Positions 14,846 through 24,240 are shown, numbered from the stretch's first letter. The stretch is DNA of 64,000 bases from CAZBGQ01 sp964491515 (GCA_964491515.1 CAZBGQ010000001.1:1-64000); one strand, 5' to 3'. Numbers and translations: made by a program. Notes: a model not told the origin generated them from the sequence alone.

Positions 14846-16317
14846 AAATCCACACGCTGATCATTGGATCAGGAATCGCCGGACTCAATTTCGCACTGAA
14901 TGCAGCTCAATATGGCAAAGTTCTTATCGTAACAAAAAAACGCACCCCCAACTCTAGCACAAACCGTGCCCAAGGAGGCATTGCTGCCGTCCTCGACAAG
15001 ACCGATAATATTGAGCAACACGTTCATGACACCTTAATTGCCGGAGCTCGCCACAACAAAAAAAGTGCCGTTGAATTCATGGTCAAACACAGCACCGACG
15101 CCATCATGAAGCTGATTGAAATAGGCGTTCCTTTTGCCACCGATGAACATGGGAAACTTATCCTCGCCCAAGAAGGAGGACACGGAAAACGACGTATCGC
15201 ATTTGTAGGGGATTACACCGGCCGAGACATCGAAACCGCCTTAGTACAACAAGTTAGCCAACACCCCAACATCACCATATGGGAATACACATTTGCCGTG
15301 GATTTACTGGTTAAAAAAGGGAAATGCTATGGAGTTCAAGTAATTCACAAAGATAAAACCATCAACTTATTCGCTGCCAACACTGTGCTAGCCACTGGAG
15401 GCGTCGGTCAGCTCTATCGTTACACAACCAACCCTGTTATTTCCACCGGAGATGGCATTGGGATGGGAATACGTGCTGGAGTAAAAACAAATGACATGGA
15501 ATTCCTTCAATTCCACCCCACCGCCCTCAAAGTCGGCGGGCGAACCAAGTTCCTACTCAGTGAAGCACTTCGAGGAGAAGGAGCCTATTTATGCGACAAA
15601 AGAGGGAAACGATTCATGCTTGGAAAGCACAAACGAGCTGAACTGGCCCCGCGCGACATTGTCGCCCGAGAGGTTTATCGACAAGATCTAGAAGGCGGGG
15701 CCTTCCTGGATTTACGCCACCTAAATAAAAAAGAAATTAAACTCCGCTTTCCCACTATTTATCAAAAATGTAAATCCTACGAACTCGATCTCACCAAAGA
15801 CCTCATACCTATTTCTCCAGCCGCTCACTACCTCTGTGGAGGTCTTATCACCAATCTTCATGGAGAAACCTCAATAGAAGGACTCTACGCCTTCGGAGAA
15901 GTCACCTGGACCGGCGTACATGGTGCCAACCGCCTCGCCTCCAACTCTCTCCTGGAAGCCCTTGTTTTCAGCAATCAAATCCTAAAAAAAGCTAAATCCC
16001 GCCGTCTGCCATCCAAACTCCCCCACTTCGAAATCCCAACTTACAAAAAACCGGACAATGCCACATGGCAAAAACTTCGTCGCATGCGCACACAACTTCA
16101 AAACATCCTGTGGGAAAACGTCGGAATCCTCCGAACCCCTCAAGGCCTCACCCTTGCACTAAACAAAATAAACACCATTCAAGCCAAACTCCCCATTTCA
16201 ACAACACTCAACGTCCCTGAAAAAGAGAACGAAAACATGCTTCTCAGCGCCGAGGCCATTATAAAAGCAGCCCGCAAACGCACAAAAAGCCTAGGAGGTC
16301 ATCAAATCAACGACTAG
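14842..16317 (+). CDS. nadB: L-aspartate oxidase (quinolinate/NAD synthesis)
   Basis: Oxidises L-aspartate to iminoaspartate, the first step of de novo NAD synthesis; it can use oxygen or fumarate as acceptor. The 491-residue flavoprotein has the FAD dinucleotide motif GSGIAGLNFA at residues 8-17. The substrate-covering region TNRAQGGIAAVL, the active-site segment FLQFHPTAL and the HGANRLASNSLLEALVF FAD motif follow. The C-terminal helical bundle is present. The succinate dehydrogenase flavoprotein is the main alternative, but the RAQGGIAA and QFHPTAL pattern with no sdhB neighbour favours NadB. It is the last gene of the aro operon, an unusual partner; nadA and nadC are not in the window. 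Its TAG stop overlaps the bcp stop through a palindromic CTAG. Confidence 0.88.
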   Translation: MKIHTLIIGSGIAGLNFALNAAQYGKVLIVTKKRTPNSSTNRAQGGIAAVLDKTDNIEQHVHDTLIAGARHNKKSAVEFMVKHSTDAIMKLIEIGVPFATDEHGKLILAQEGGHGKRRIAFVGDYTGRDIETALVQQVSQHPNITIWEYTFAVDLLVKKGKCYGVQVIHKDKTINLFAANTVLATGGVGQLYRYTTNPVISTGDGIGMGIRAGVKTNDMEFLQFHPTALKVGGRTKFLLSEALRGEGAYLCDKRGKRFMLGKHKRAELAPRDIVAREVYRQDLEGGAFLDLRHLNKKEIKLRFPTIYQKCKSYELDLTKDLIPISPAAHYLCGGLITNLHGETSIEGLYAFGEVTWTGVHGANRLASNSLLEALVFSNQILKKAKSRRLPSKLPHFEIPTYKKPDNATWQKLRRMRTQLQNILWENVGILRTPQGLTLALNKINTIQAKLPISTTLNVPEKENENMLLSAEAIIKAARKRTKSLGGHQIND

Positions 16318-16784
16318 AACAACTCCCCGCTCGTAACATCGTGCATCACCTCATCCACATGCGTAGCAGGCGTCACTTTTTCATAGTGCTTCACCACGAC
16401 CCCTTCCTCATTAATCAAGAATGAATCACGCTGAATCCCCATGTACTTTTTCCCAAACATGCTCTTCTCAATCCATACCCCATATGCTTGAACCACCTCC
16501 TTATCCACATCAGCCAATAAAGGGAAATTCAACCCGTGCTTTTCCGAAAATTTCGCATGACTCAATGAATCATCAGCACTCACTCCAAATACTTGAACAT
16601 TAGCCGCACTCAACTCATTCAAACGATCACGAAAACACTTGGCCTCCGTCGTGCACCCCGGTGTGTCATCCTTTGGATAAAAATATAACAACACTTTCTG
16701 GCCCTTATAATCACTCAAAGAATGAGTACTTCCTTCCTGATCCAAAAGAGAAAACGCCGGTGCCGTCTTATTGAGTAACGTCAT
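16314..16784 (-). CDS. bcp: thiol peroxidase, Bcp/PrxQ peroxiredoxin
   Basis: Reduces hydrogen and organic peroxides with a peroxidatic cysteine. The 156-residue protein has the motif YPKDDTPGCTTEAKCFRD, with the peroxidatic Cys in PGCTTE (about residue 44) and the resolving Cys five residues later, the atypical 2-Cys PrxQ arrangement. The conserved Arg/Trp region at VYGVWIEKSMFGKKYMGI is also typical. It lies 18 bases after prfA on the same strand and is probably the last gene of the rpsU-prmC-prfA unit. Confidence 0.93.
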   Translation of the reverse strand: MTLLNKTAPAFSLLDQEGSTHSLSDYKGQKVLLYFYPKDDTPGCTTEAKCFRDRLNELSAANVQVFGVSADDSLSHAKFSEKHGLNFPLLADVDKEVVQAYGVWIEKSMFGKKYMGIQRDSFLINEEGVVVKHYEKVTPATHVDEVMHDVTSGELF

Positions 16785-16802
16785 AAAACTTAGGTTAAGA
16801 AT

Positions 16803-17867
16803 TTAAGCTGCCGCCAACATAGCCTCCTGATCCGCCTTTTTCAAGGCTTCCACAATGTCATCAACTTCTCCCTCTAAAATACCTGGTAAATTGCTCCAAC
16901 TCTCTTTGATTCTATGATCAGTAACTCGATCCTGCGGAAAATTATAGGTTCGAATTTTCTCTGAGCGATCCCCTGTTCCAATCTGTGCCAAACGAGCTTC
17001 ACCAAGTTCACTCTGCTTTTTTTCTTCTTCAAGCGCATACAAACGAGAACGAAGTACACCCATAGCCTTGTTCTTATTTTTAAGTTGAGATTTTTCATCC
17101 TGACATGTTACCACCAAACCTGTTGGAACATGAGTGATCCGTACCGCTGAATCCGTTGTATTCACCGATTGCCCACCATTTCCACTGGCACGATATACAT
17201 CAACACGCAAATCCGCTTCCGTAATTTCAACATCCACCTCTTCCGCCTCTGGCAATACTGCCACCGTGGAGGTTGAAGTATGTACCCGTCCCTGACTTTC
17301 CGTCGTAGGAATACGTTGAACACGGTGAACCCCACTTTCATATTTCATAAGACCATACGCTCCCGCTCCCACAACTTTAAAAATAACTTCCCGAATACCT
17401 CCTCCAGAATTATCACTTCGATCAATCAATTCACCCTTAAACCCTTTTCCTTCAATAAAACGCAAATACATACGAGACAATTCCTCTCCAAACAATGCAG
17501 CTTCATCTCCACCTGCTCCCGCACGAACTTCCACAATGCAATTCTTAGAATCATTAGGATCAACCGGTAGCAATGCCACTCGAGCTTCTTCGGAAATCTT
17601 AATTTTCTTAGCCATAGCTTGATCCAATTCCTCTTGAACAAATGCCCGCGTTTCTGAGTCATCCGCCTCCTTCAACATTTCCTGCGCTTCAACAATAGTG
17701 TCTTCACACTGCTTAAGCTCCTCATAAACCTTAGCGCGCGGCTGAAGCGTAATACGCTTACGCACCAATGGCTGGTACTTAGATTGATCAGAAGCCACCT
17801 CCGGCGTCATCATTTCAGCCTCAATTGCTTGAAGCTCATCGTAGAATTTTTTTAGTTTATTAAGCAT
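16803..17867 (-). CDS. prfA: peptide chain release factor 1
   Basis: Recognises UAA and UAG and triggers peptide release. The 354-residue protein carries the catalytic GGQ in SGNGGQSVNTTDSAVRITH (around residue 230). The codon-recognition loop reads RIPTTESQGRVHTST, that is PTT where E. coli has PAT, which keeps the PxT form that separates RF1 from RF2 (SPF). The N-terminal helical domain is complete. It overlaps prmC, its methylase, by 8 bases. Since TGA is used as a stop in this window, a separate RF2 gene is expected elsewhere. Confidence 0.96.
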   Translation of the reverse strand: MLNKLKKFYDELQAIEAEMMTPEVASDQSKYQPLVRKRITLQPRAKVYEELKQCEDTIVEAQEMLKEADDSETRAFVQEELDQAMAKKIKISEEARVALLPVDPNDSKNCIVEVRAGAGGDEAALFGEELSRMYLRFIEGKGFKGELIDRSDNSGGGIREVIFKVVGAGAYGLMKYESGVHRVQRIPTTESQGRVHTSTSTVAVLPEAEEVDVEITEADLRVDVYRASGNGGQSVNTTDSAVRITHVPTGLVVTCQDEKSQLKNKNKAMGVLRSRLYALEEEKKQSELGEARLAQIGTGDRSEKIRTYNFPQDRVTDHRIKESWSNLPGILEGEVDDIVEALKKADQEAMLAAA

Positions 17868-18711
17868 GAGTTAAGTTTAAGGTAAAGAAGCGATCCAAGC
17901 CAGCTAAATCCGTATGAAAACCCACCAAAGCCGCTGGAAAATAACGACCAATCATCATTTCCAACGATTTTCGTTGAAGAGAGCCAAATTCCCCCACAAT
18001 CCAACGCGGCCTTCGCCCCGAAGACGAAGCACTCACCTGCTGAAACAATCGATCGTACAATCGAAGCCCATCTTCCCCAGCAAACAGAGCCAAATGCGGC
18101 TCGTACTGTTTTACTGACTTTTCAACAAAATCAAACGTTTCAGTCCCAATATAAGGCAAATTCGCCACCATCACATCCAAGTTCCACGAATTCCACTCCA
18201 AATCAGACAATAAATCAGATACAAAAAATTGAACCTCATTCAATTCAAATCTAACCGCATTAGCACGAGCCACCGCCAAAGCTTCCTCCGACACATCACT
18301 TGCCCACACTCGCGCCTTAGGCAAAGAGTGAACCAAAGACAGCGCAATAGCACCCGACCCTGTCCCCACATCTAAAATTCGAGGTGCATCAATCTCTTTC
18401 ACCAAATCTATCACCGCCTCCACTAGATGTTCCGTTTCTGGACGAGGAATCAAGACAGCTTCATTCACCACAAAATCCAATCCAAAAAACTCCTTTCTTC
18501 CCAAAACATACGCCACCGGCTCTCCTAACTGCACACGCTCCCACAAAACAGTATACTCAGCCCATTCTTCTGGACTTAACAACCGTTCCGGATACGCAAA
18601 CACCGTCTCCCGAGAAACATTCAGAACTTTACCCAATAATAATTCTGCCTCCAAACGCTTACCTAAATCATGAGCTCCTCGAAGACAATCAGCAATCAAG
18701 ACAGCGCTCAT
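17860..18711 (-). CDS. prmC: release factor glutamine methyltransferase
   Basis: Methylates the Gln of the GGQ motif in release factors using S-adenosylmethionine. SAM-binding motif ILDVGTGSGAIAL is intact. The family NPPY motif appears as VANLPYIG, so the second position is Leu, a tolerated variant in this enzyme family. The RKEFFG and LIPRPETEHLVE segments are diagnostic. The ATG at 18711 (MSAVLIAD) is preferred to the one at 18765 because the latter would overlap rpsU by 44 bases. This gives 283 residues, a normal length. It lies between rpsU and prfA, whose product it modifies. Confidence 0.92.
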   Translation of the reverse strand: MSAVLIADCLRGAHDLGKRLEAELLLGKVLNVSRETVFAYPERLLSPEEWAEYTVLWERVQLGEPVAYVLGRKEFFGLDFVVNEAVLIPRPETEHLVEAVIDLVKEIDAPRILDVGTGSGAIALSLVHSLPKARVWASDVSEEALAVARANAVRFELNEVQFFVSDLLSDLEWNSWNLDVMVANLPYIGTETFDFVEKSVKQYEPHLALFAGEDGLRLYDRLFQQVSASSSGRRPRWIVGEFGSLQRKSLEMMIGRYFPAALVGFHTDLAGLDRFFTLNLTHA

Positions 18712-18721
18712 GACTTTATGG

Positions 18722-18925
18722 CTAGTAAAATTTACGTCGCTCACGTTCTGCGCGATATTCCTCACGCTTCAACGCAGCAGCACGTCGTTTACTCCGGCTA
18801 GGATCTTTTTGAAGATACCGACGCTTACGAAGAACACGAACCAAACGAGCCCGTTGGACTTGCTGATCAAAACGAGATAAAAATCGCTCAAAAGATTCTT
18901 TGCTATTTTTCCAGACACGAATCAT
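18722..18925 (-). CDS. rpsU: small ribosomal subunit protein bS21
   Basis: Ribosomal protein of the 30S subunit near the anti-Shine-Dalgarno region. The 67-residue protein is highly basic with the family layout: an N-terminal strand (MIRVWKNSKESFERFLSRF) followed by a long Arg-rich helix (RKRRYLQKDPSRSKRRAA). It is the first gene of rpsU-prmC-prfA-bcp, with a strong promoter upstream. Confidence 0.92.
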   Translation of the reverse strand: MIRVWKNSKESFERFLSRFDQQVQRARLVRVLRKRRYLQKDPSRSKRRAAALKREEYRAERERRKFY

Positions 18926-18958
18926 GAAAATTTCTTTTCAAAATAATAAGACGGGAGG

Positions 18959-18987
18959 AGTATAAGGAGAGCTTTCAGTAAAGTCAA
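18959..18987 (-). promoter_or_regulatory. promoter of rpsU-prmC-prfA-bcp
   Basis: On the minus strand TTGACT (complement of 18982-18987) and TATACT (complement of 18959-18964) are exactly 17 bases apart. Transcription would begin near 18952, leaving a leader of about 27 bases before rpsU. Confidence 0.8.
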
Positions 18988-19044
18988 GCCCTTGCATGAA
19001 ATTGAAATTAATGATAATTAAACCTTAGGTTAACCCAAAAAAAT

Positions 19045-19245
19045 ATGAGCCCTTATACTGATGAATTACTAGAAACCCTCGAACGAAGACGAAGAGAAGG
19101 GGCGGTTACAGATAGCTCCCAACAAAGAGGACCATATACTCCCCCATCACCCGGAGAACCTTTTGACTGGGCCCCTCTCGATATGAACCTCACCCCAGAG
19201 CAAGAAAGGAGATTATCAGAAGCCCTCAAAAGAATCCCTCAATAA
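19045..19245 (+). CDS. small hypothetical protein, 66 residues
   Basis: Unrecognised. The protein is charged and likely partly disordered: an N-terminal helix rich in Glu and Arg (LLETLERRRREG), a Pro-rich middle (YTPPSPGEPFDWAPLDM) and a C-terminal amphipathic helix (LTPEQERRLSEALKRI). No ribosome site is obvious. It is transcribed convergently to the 84-residue gene and its partial copy. Coding is plausible from the helix pattern but not proven. Confidence 0.4.
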   Translation: MSPYTDELLETLERRRREGAVTDSSQQRGPYTPPSPGEPFDWAPLDMNLTPEQERRLSEALKRIPQ

Positions 19246-19248
19246 AAG

Positions 19249-19353
19249 CTAGAATACCCGCATTTCTCCGCTCACCAAATCCGCCACATCCTGACTAATC
19301 GCATAAACACGTCCTCCGTGGATATGCGAAATTTCTCCTAAGATTTCGTCAAC
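19249..19353 (-). pseudogene. partial in-frame copy of the C-terminus of the neighbouring 84-residue gene
   Basis: Read on the minus strand, 34 codons follow directly and in frame after the TAA stop of the upstream gene and end at TAG 19249-19251. Their translation (VDEILGEISHIHGGRVYAIS and onward) matches the last 34 residues of that gene (DDEIVGGVLHVKGGRVYAIS) at 17 of 34 positions, with the block GGRVYAIS identical. There is no start codon of its own in a sensible place. This looks like a tandem duplication of the C-terminal half that is now separated by the stop. Confidence 0.65.
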
Positions 19354-19608
19354 TTAGACTTTAGCAAACGATTCCCCCACTAATTTTTCCACATCCTTAG
19401 AAATGGCATAAACACGGCCTCCTTTCACATGAAGAACGCCTCCCACAATTTCATCATCATCTTCATCTTCAAACAACCAAAAACCCGCATGCTTCTCCAT
19501 TTTACTAAAGCGAAATATTCGATCTACCACACGACCTTGCAACGCAGCTAAACGTCGTTTGAAGGCCACCACCGACCCTAAATCTATAAATTCGAGCGAA
19601 GCACTCAT
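19354..19608 (-). CDS. hypothetical protein, 84 residues
   Basis: No family recognised. The protein has a basic N-terminal half (AFKRRLAALQGRVVDRIFRF), an acidic turn (FEDEDDDEIVGG) and a C-terminal beta-hairpin-like unit (LHVKGGRVYAIS). A diverged copy of the last 34 residues lies directly downstream in frame, so the C-terminal unit appears to be a repeatable module. The start is the first ATG, 21 residues before the next possible one. Single gene, with a non-coding stretch of 179 bases before gyrB ends. Confidence 0.5.
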   Translation of the reverse strand: MSASLEFIDLGSVVAFKRRLAALQGRVVDRIFRFSKMEKHAGFWLFEDEDDDEIVGGVLHVKGGRVYAISKDVEKLVGESFAKV

Positions 19609-19787
19609 GACTAGTCATTATTAGTAATCTAACCATTTTACACCAAATAAACACCCCCGTCAACAGGTTTGGGAGAAAACATTTAGCAAGATATGGGAAG
19701 ATGGCTTAAGTAAGCCGGAAATACGATTGGAGTGAATCGGATATCGTTCCAAACGGTTCGTGCGTCTACGAGAAGATTTTGTCGATT
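19609..19787. other. intergenic region downstream of gyrB with small hairpins
   Basis: Contains GGCTTA-AG-TAAGCC (about 19702-19715) and CGATT-ggagtg-AATCG (about 19723-19738). They could mark the 3' end of the gyrB transcript. Neither is followed by a T-run on the minus strand, so no standard terminator is called. No gene is visible. Confidence 0.3.
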
Positions 19788-21707
19788 TTAAATATCCAAA
19801 TTCCTCACCCTCTTCGCATGTGTCTGAATAAACTTCTTACGAGGAGCTACTTCTGAGCCCATTAACGTATCAAAGACTCGGTCTGCACGTTCAGCGTCTC
19901 CTACCGTCACACGAACTAATGTACGTGCCTCTGGATCCATGGTCGTCTCCCACAACTGCTGAGGATTCATTTCTCCCAAACCTTTATATCGTTGGACATT
20001 GATTTTAATGTCTGGATTAAACGTCTCTAACAATTCATCCCTTTGATCATCTGAGTACGCGTACTCAGAACGTTTCCCCTGAGAAAGCTTAAACAACGGT
20101 GGCTGAGCAATATAAACATTCCCATTTTCAACCAACGGAAGGAAATAACGATAGAACAACGTAAGAAGCAATGTCCTAATGTGTGCTCCATCCACATCCG
20201 CATCTGTCATAATCACCACACGCTCGTAACGAAGCTTAGCAACATCAAAAAACTCACCAATTCCCACACCCATAGCAATTATAAGGGATTTAATTTCATT
20301 ATTACCAAGAATACGATCCATGCGAGCATGTTCCACATTCAAGATCTTACCGCGCAATGGCAGAATAGCCTGAATTTCTCGATTACGTCCTTGCTTAGCA
20401 GAACCTCCCGCAGAATCACCCTCAACAATAAATAATTCAGAATTTGCAGGATCCTTAGACGAACAATCAGCCAACTTACCAGGCAATGTCATGCCTTCAA
20501 GCGCACCTTTACGAATAACCGTATCTCGAGCAGCGCGAGCCGCAAGGCGAGCACGAGCAGCCAAAGCACATTTCCCAAAGACATTTTTAGCCTCATTCGG
20601 ATTTTCTTGTAAATATTCAGAGAAAGCTTCCCCAAAAACCGTTTCAACCGCAGTTCTCATCTCAGGATTTCCCAGCTTACTCTTAGTCTGACCTTCAAAC
20701 TGAGGATCTCCCAATTTGACAGAAATAACTACCGTAAGCCCTTCACGAACATCATCCGACATCAGATTAGTATCCTTTTCTTTAAGGAAACCACTCGAAC
20801 GACCATACGAATTAATAACACGTGTAAGCGCTGATTTAAATCCAGTGAGATGCATTCCGCCTTCCGGAGTATGAATTGTATTAGCAAAGGTAAACACATG
20901 TTCCTGATAACTCTGAGTATACTGCATCGCAATTTCAATCAATCCTTCATCCGCCTCTCGTTCTACATAAATCACCTCTCCAATTGGATCTTTTCCTTTA
21001 TTTAAATGACGAACGTAAGACTTAATACCTCCTTCAAAGTAAAACTGATACCTCTCCGGCTCATCACCACGTTCATCTAATACACGAATAGTCACCCCTT
21101 TGGTCAAATACGCCTGCTGACGCATTCGATTCACAATAGTCTGAAAATTAAATTCTGTACTCTCAAAAACACTAGTATCCGGCCAAAATCGAATAACGGT
21201 ACCTGTCTCCTCCGCTTCTCCAACCGGCTTAATCGCTTCTTTCGCCACACCAGTATCATATTCTTGAAAATAACGTTTTCCATCACGACAAACTTGAGCC
21301 TCCAACTTAACAGAAAGAGCATTCACAACCGACACACCCACTCCATGAAGACCACCAGAGACTTTGTATCCACCACCTCCAAACTTACCTCCGGCATGAA
21401 GCACGGTAAGGACTGTTTCGAGCGCTGATTTACCAGTTTTTGAATGTTTATCCACAGGAATTCCACGTCCATCATCTGACACTGACGCAGATCCATCTTT
21501 ATGCAAAGTAACCACAACGGTCGTACAATAACCGGCCATGGCTTCATCAATCGAATTATCAACTACTTCCCAAATAAGATGATGTAGCCCCGCAACGTCA
21601 GTCGTTCCAATATACATTCCAGGACGACGACGCACCGCTTCCAGGCCTTCTAGGACCTGAATCTGCTCGGCATCATAAGAGCCCTCAACATGGGTGGATT
21701 TCGTCAT
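19788..21707 (-). CDS. gyrB: DNA gyrase subunit B
   Basis: ATPase and TOPRIM subunit of the type IIA topoisomerase that introduces negative supercoils. The 639-residue protein has the GHKL ATPase motifs (EVVDNSIDEAMAG, DDGRGIPVD, GGLHGVGVSVVNALS). The transducer domain and the TOPRIM motifs EGDSAGGSAKQGR and DADVDGAHIRTLL follow, then the C-terminal QRYKGLGEMNP. Its length matches the short GyrB form without the extra E. coli insert. ParE is the alternative; the partner gyrA in this window has a GyrA box, which supports gyrase. It starts 76 bases before the FecR-domain gene ends. Confidence 0.95.
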   Translation of the reverse strand: MTKSTHVEGSYDAEQIQVLEGLEAVRRRPGMYIGTTDVAGLHHLIWEVVDNSIDEAMAGYCTTVVVTLHKDGSASVSDDGRGIPVDKHSKTGKSALETVLTVLHAGGKFGGGGYKVSGGLHGVGVSVVNALSVKLEAQVCRDGKRYFQEYDTGVAKEAIKPVGEAEETGTVIRFWPDTSVFESTEFNFQTIVNRMRQQAYLTKGVTIRVLDERGDEPERYQFYFEGGIKSYVRHLNKGKDPIGEVIYVEREADEGLIEIAMQYTQSYQEHVFTFANTIHTPEGGMHLTGFKSALTRVINSYGRSSGFLKEKDTNLMSDDVREGLTVVISVKLGDPQFEGQTKSKLGNPEMRTAVETVFGEAFSEYLQENPNEAKNVFGKCALAARARLAARAARDTVIRKGALEGMTLPGKLADCSSKDPANSELFIVEGDSAGGSAKQGRNREIQAILPLRGKILNVEHARMDRILGNNEIKSLIIAMGVGIGEFFDVAKLRYERVVIMTDADVDGAHIRTLLLTLFYRYFLPLVENGNVYIAQPPLFKLSQGKRSEYAYSDDQRDELLETFNPDIKINVQRYKGLGEMNPQQLWETTMDPEARTLVRVTVGDAERADRVFDTLMGSEVAPRKKFIQTHAKRVRNLDI

Positions 21708-21783
21708 AAATCAAACTTTAGAGTTCGGCGAAAAGATTAACACAAACACCGTGACGTGCAAAGCATCTTTTTATAGGCCCTAT

Positions 21784-24234
21784 TTAAAGCCCTAAAACAG
21801 ACGCCGCATGAACCTCAGCTGCCGTAACCACCGCCTCACTCAATTGAACAATCGAAGTATCATCAATAGATAAGAAAACATCATTTCGTTGAGCAACAAT
21901 AGAAGAAGCCTGATGCGTTCCCATATCGTAATCAAATTCTACGTTAAATCGTCCTTTTTTAGTAGGAAGAAGCAACGTCACATGAAATAAATTATCATCC
22001 AAAGACAAGACCGAAATATCTCGAGACTGAGGTCGTAACTCGCTAAGGGTTTCAATATCATTCCGAGCCAACTCCACCGCCACCTTCTCAACTGGAGACA
22101 GTAAAACACGTTCTTCATTATCAGTATCATCATTCCCGCTTGGCAATGCTAGCGTGGCTCGATTCTGAGAAATAGCCTCAGAAACAACCCGACTAAAATT
22201 ACTCAATTTAACACCAGAAGAGAAAGCTTCACCTTGAACACTCAAATCATAAATTAGCTGAGTTAAACGATCATAATTAGCTTCAAACGATATTCCACCT
22301 ACATGCCCTCCTTCTATTCGGAACAATCGATAATCCTGAGGATCACGGAAAATAGGACTCAAATAATCAAATCCAACCTGCTCTCCACGTAACGCAACTT
22401 CAGCCTCAGCCAAAGACGTTTCCGCAGTATCATTAACCACTTGGCTATCTGCCTCTGACTGTAATCCAGTGACATACGCAGACAATGCATCCAGGTCATC
22501 CTCCTTATCTAGAAAATCCTGCAAGCGCTCCTCAAAAGAACCTACTCCCAATGAAAATTCTGGAGATTCAATAAAATCAAACTGATGTTGCAATTCCTCT
22601 AAACGGTTCCTGAAAAATTCAGACACCGCTACCTCTGTGGTGAGATCAGACATAAGCGATTGAGATTCTTCCAACAAATACATGCCCAAATCAGCACCAT
22701 CTTTAAGACCCACAACCCCATCATCAATCAACGGCACTAATTTACCCAACATTCGAATTTTGTCTTGAATAAAAGACTGTCGCTCTTCATTCAAATCATA
22801 TTCAGCTGCCGTGAGACTCAAGATCCGATACTCCAATTCACTCAAAGCTTCATATGAAGCAAGTGAATAAAAAGTATCCTCCCGAAATAATAAATTCTGA
22901 AGGATCTGTCGCTCTTCAGTTAAATAGCGAACATGATCACGAAAAATCACTCCTGAAGACGCCAACAGACGAGTCCATTCGACCTTATATTCAAGCAACG
23001 CTTCCGGCGCAATAGCCCTTTCTCCCAAATCCAAAAGATCATACATTTCATTCAAACGATCCCGTAAAAACACCAAAGCCAATTCAAACTGATCATCTTC
23101 TGACGCAGCCGATACCTGAACATCTCTTAAAAGAACTTTAACTGGATAAAACTCATGACCCCACTCCACCGCACTAAACACTCTAATCATCGGCCCAAAA
23201 GAATCTACCGATTCAAAATCTTCCACCGTTTCCTGGAAACGACTCAAACGCTCCAACGCATCAATATCACGATTTTCTCGAATCAGATAAAGAGCCTGAA
23301 GGAGTATCTCCAAATCATCACGTTCTTCCTTTTCTACTAAATAATTTTTATCAAAAGTAATCCACGAGCGAAGCTTTGCAATCCCAGCCTTCACCTTAGA
23401 CCACATACTATCCGCAGAACTTCCTCCTGTCCCAGTCCGTCTCAATTCTTGCAAAAAAGTGTCATACACTGAACGTAAACGATGCAAATCAGAATCCAAT
23501 GCCACCTCCCACGAGGACTCCCATTTATCCAATTCTTTATAAACAAAAGGATACTCCTTAGTGAGCTTGGTATAACGCAACTCTCCCAAAGCAGAATTCA
23601 ATGTTGATTCCAAAACATCCACTTGATGAGATTCAGTCAAAACATAATCATTCAATACAGTCGGATCATCTCCCTCTGCCAAAAAAGCAACACGAGTTGG
23701 ATGATGAGCCGCAAAAACAGTGACCCTATCCTCGACCTTTCGAACAAATGTAGAAGCATCTTGAGGCAGGACCCCTACACGATCTGTGTGAACGCCCACA
23801 TTCATCAATCCTTGAACATTACTGACCCAAACTGCACCCTCCTTCAAGACTACACTCAAAGCAATCGGAACCTCTGTCCAGTCCACTACATCAAAAACCA
23901 CTTCTGTATTTGGATAAAGTCGAATCAAATCACCTCCTTCAAAAAAAATTCCTAACTCATTTTCAGCGTCAGTCTTAAAAGAAAGACCTGATTCCAAAGA
24001 GTGTTGATCATTCAACGAAAGCCATTCAGACGACTCACTTGTCGCATCACGAAATTCTACTCCCGATTTAAACACGTACTCCAAACGATCAAGAGCATCT
24101 TCCGGCCCCCCAGCATAATGAGACTCACTCCAGCCAGAAATCAAAAATGTCCCAATAGCCAGCACTCCCATCACGAGAATAACAGGAAGCCCCAAACGGA
24201 CCTTAGACAATGATTCAGACATAGGAGGATTCAT
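21784..24234 (-). CDS. large membrane-anchored protein with FecR-like domain
   Basis: An 816-residue protein with one N-terminal membrane segment (about 13-34, LGLPVILVMGVLAIGTFLIS), so the bulk is probably outside the cell. Residues about 85-170 fit a FecR-type beta domain (LGIFFEGGDLIRLYPNTEV, then LSVVLKEGAVWVSN). The remaining 600 residues are mostly acidic helices, with a C-terminal beta-rich part (VEFDYDMGTHQ). FecR domains usually sit in anti-sigma regulators or in envelope proteins that read surface signals; here no sigma factor is adjacent. The ATG at 24234 is supported by a promoter whose -10 box ends 6 bases upstream. Function unknown. Confidence 0.55.
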   Translation of the reverse strand: MNPPMSESLSKVRLGLPVILVMGVLAIGTFLISGWSESHYAGGPEDALDRLEYVFKSGVEFRDATSESSEWLSLNDQHSLESGLSFKTDAENELGIFFEGGDLIRLYPNTEVVFDVVDWTEVPIALSVVLKEGAVWVSNVQGLMNVGVHTDRVGVLPQDASTFVRKVEDRVTVFAAHHPTRVAFLAEGDDPTVLNDYVLTESHQVDVLESTLNSALGELRYTKLTKEYPFVYKELDKWESSWEVALDSDLHRLRSVYDTFLQELRRTGTGGSSADSMWSKVKAGIAKLRSWITFDKNYLVEKEERDDLEILLQALYLIRENRDIDALERLSRFQETVEDFESVDSFGPMIRVFSAVEWGHEFYPVKVLLRDVQVSAASEDDQFELALVFLRDRLNEMYDLLDLGERAIAPEALLEYKVEWTRLLASSGVIFRDHVRYLTEERQILQNLLFREDTFYSLASYEALSELEYRILSLTAAEYDLNEERQSFIQDKIRMLGKLVPLIDDGVVGLKDGADLGMYLLEESQSLMSDLTTEVAVSEFFRNRLEELQHQFDFIESPEFSLGVGSFEERLQDFLDKEDDLDALSAYVTGLQSEADSQVVNDTAETSLAEAEVALRGEQVGFDYLSPIFRDPQDYRLFRIEGGHVGGISFEANYDRLTQLIYDLSVQGEAFSSGVKLSNFSRVVSEAISQNRATLALPSGNDDTDNEERVLLSPVEKVAVELARNDIETLSELRPQSRDISVLSLDDNLFHVTLLLPTKKGRFNVEFDYDMGTHQASSIVAQRNDVFLSIDDTSIVQLSEAVVTAAEVHAASVLGL

Positions 24235-24240
24235 AGATAT

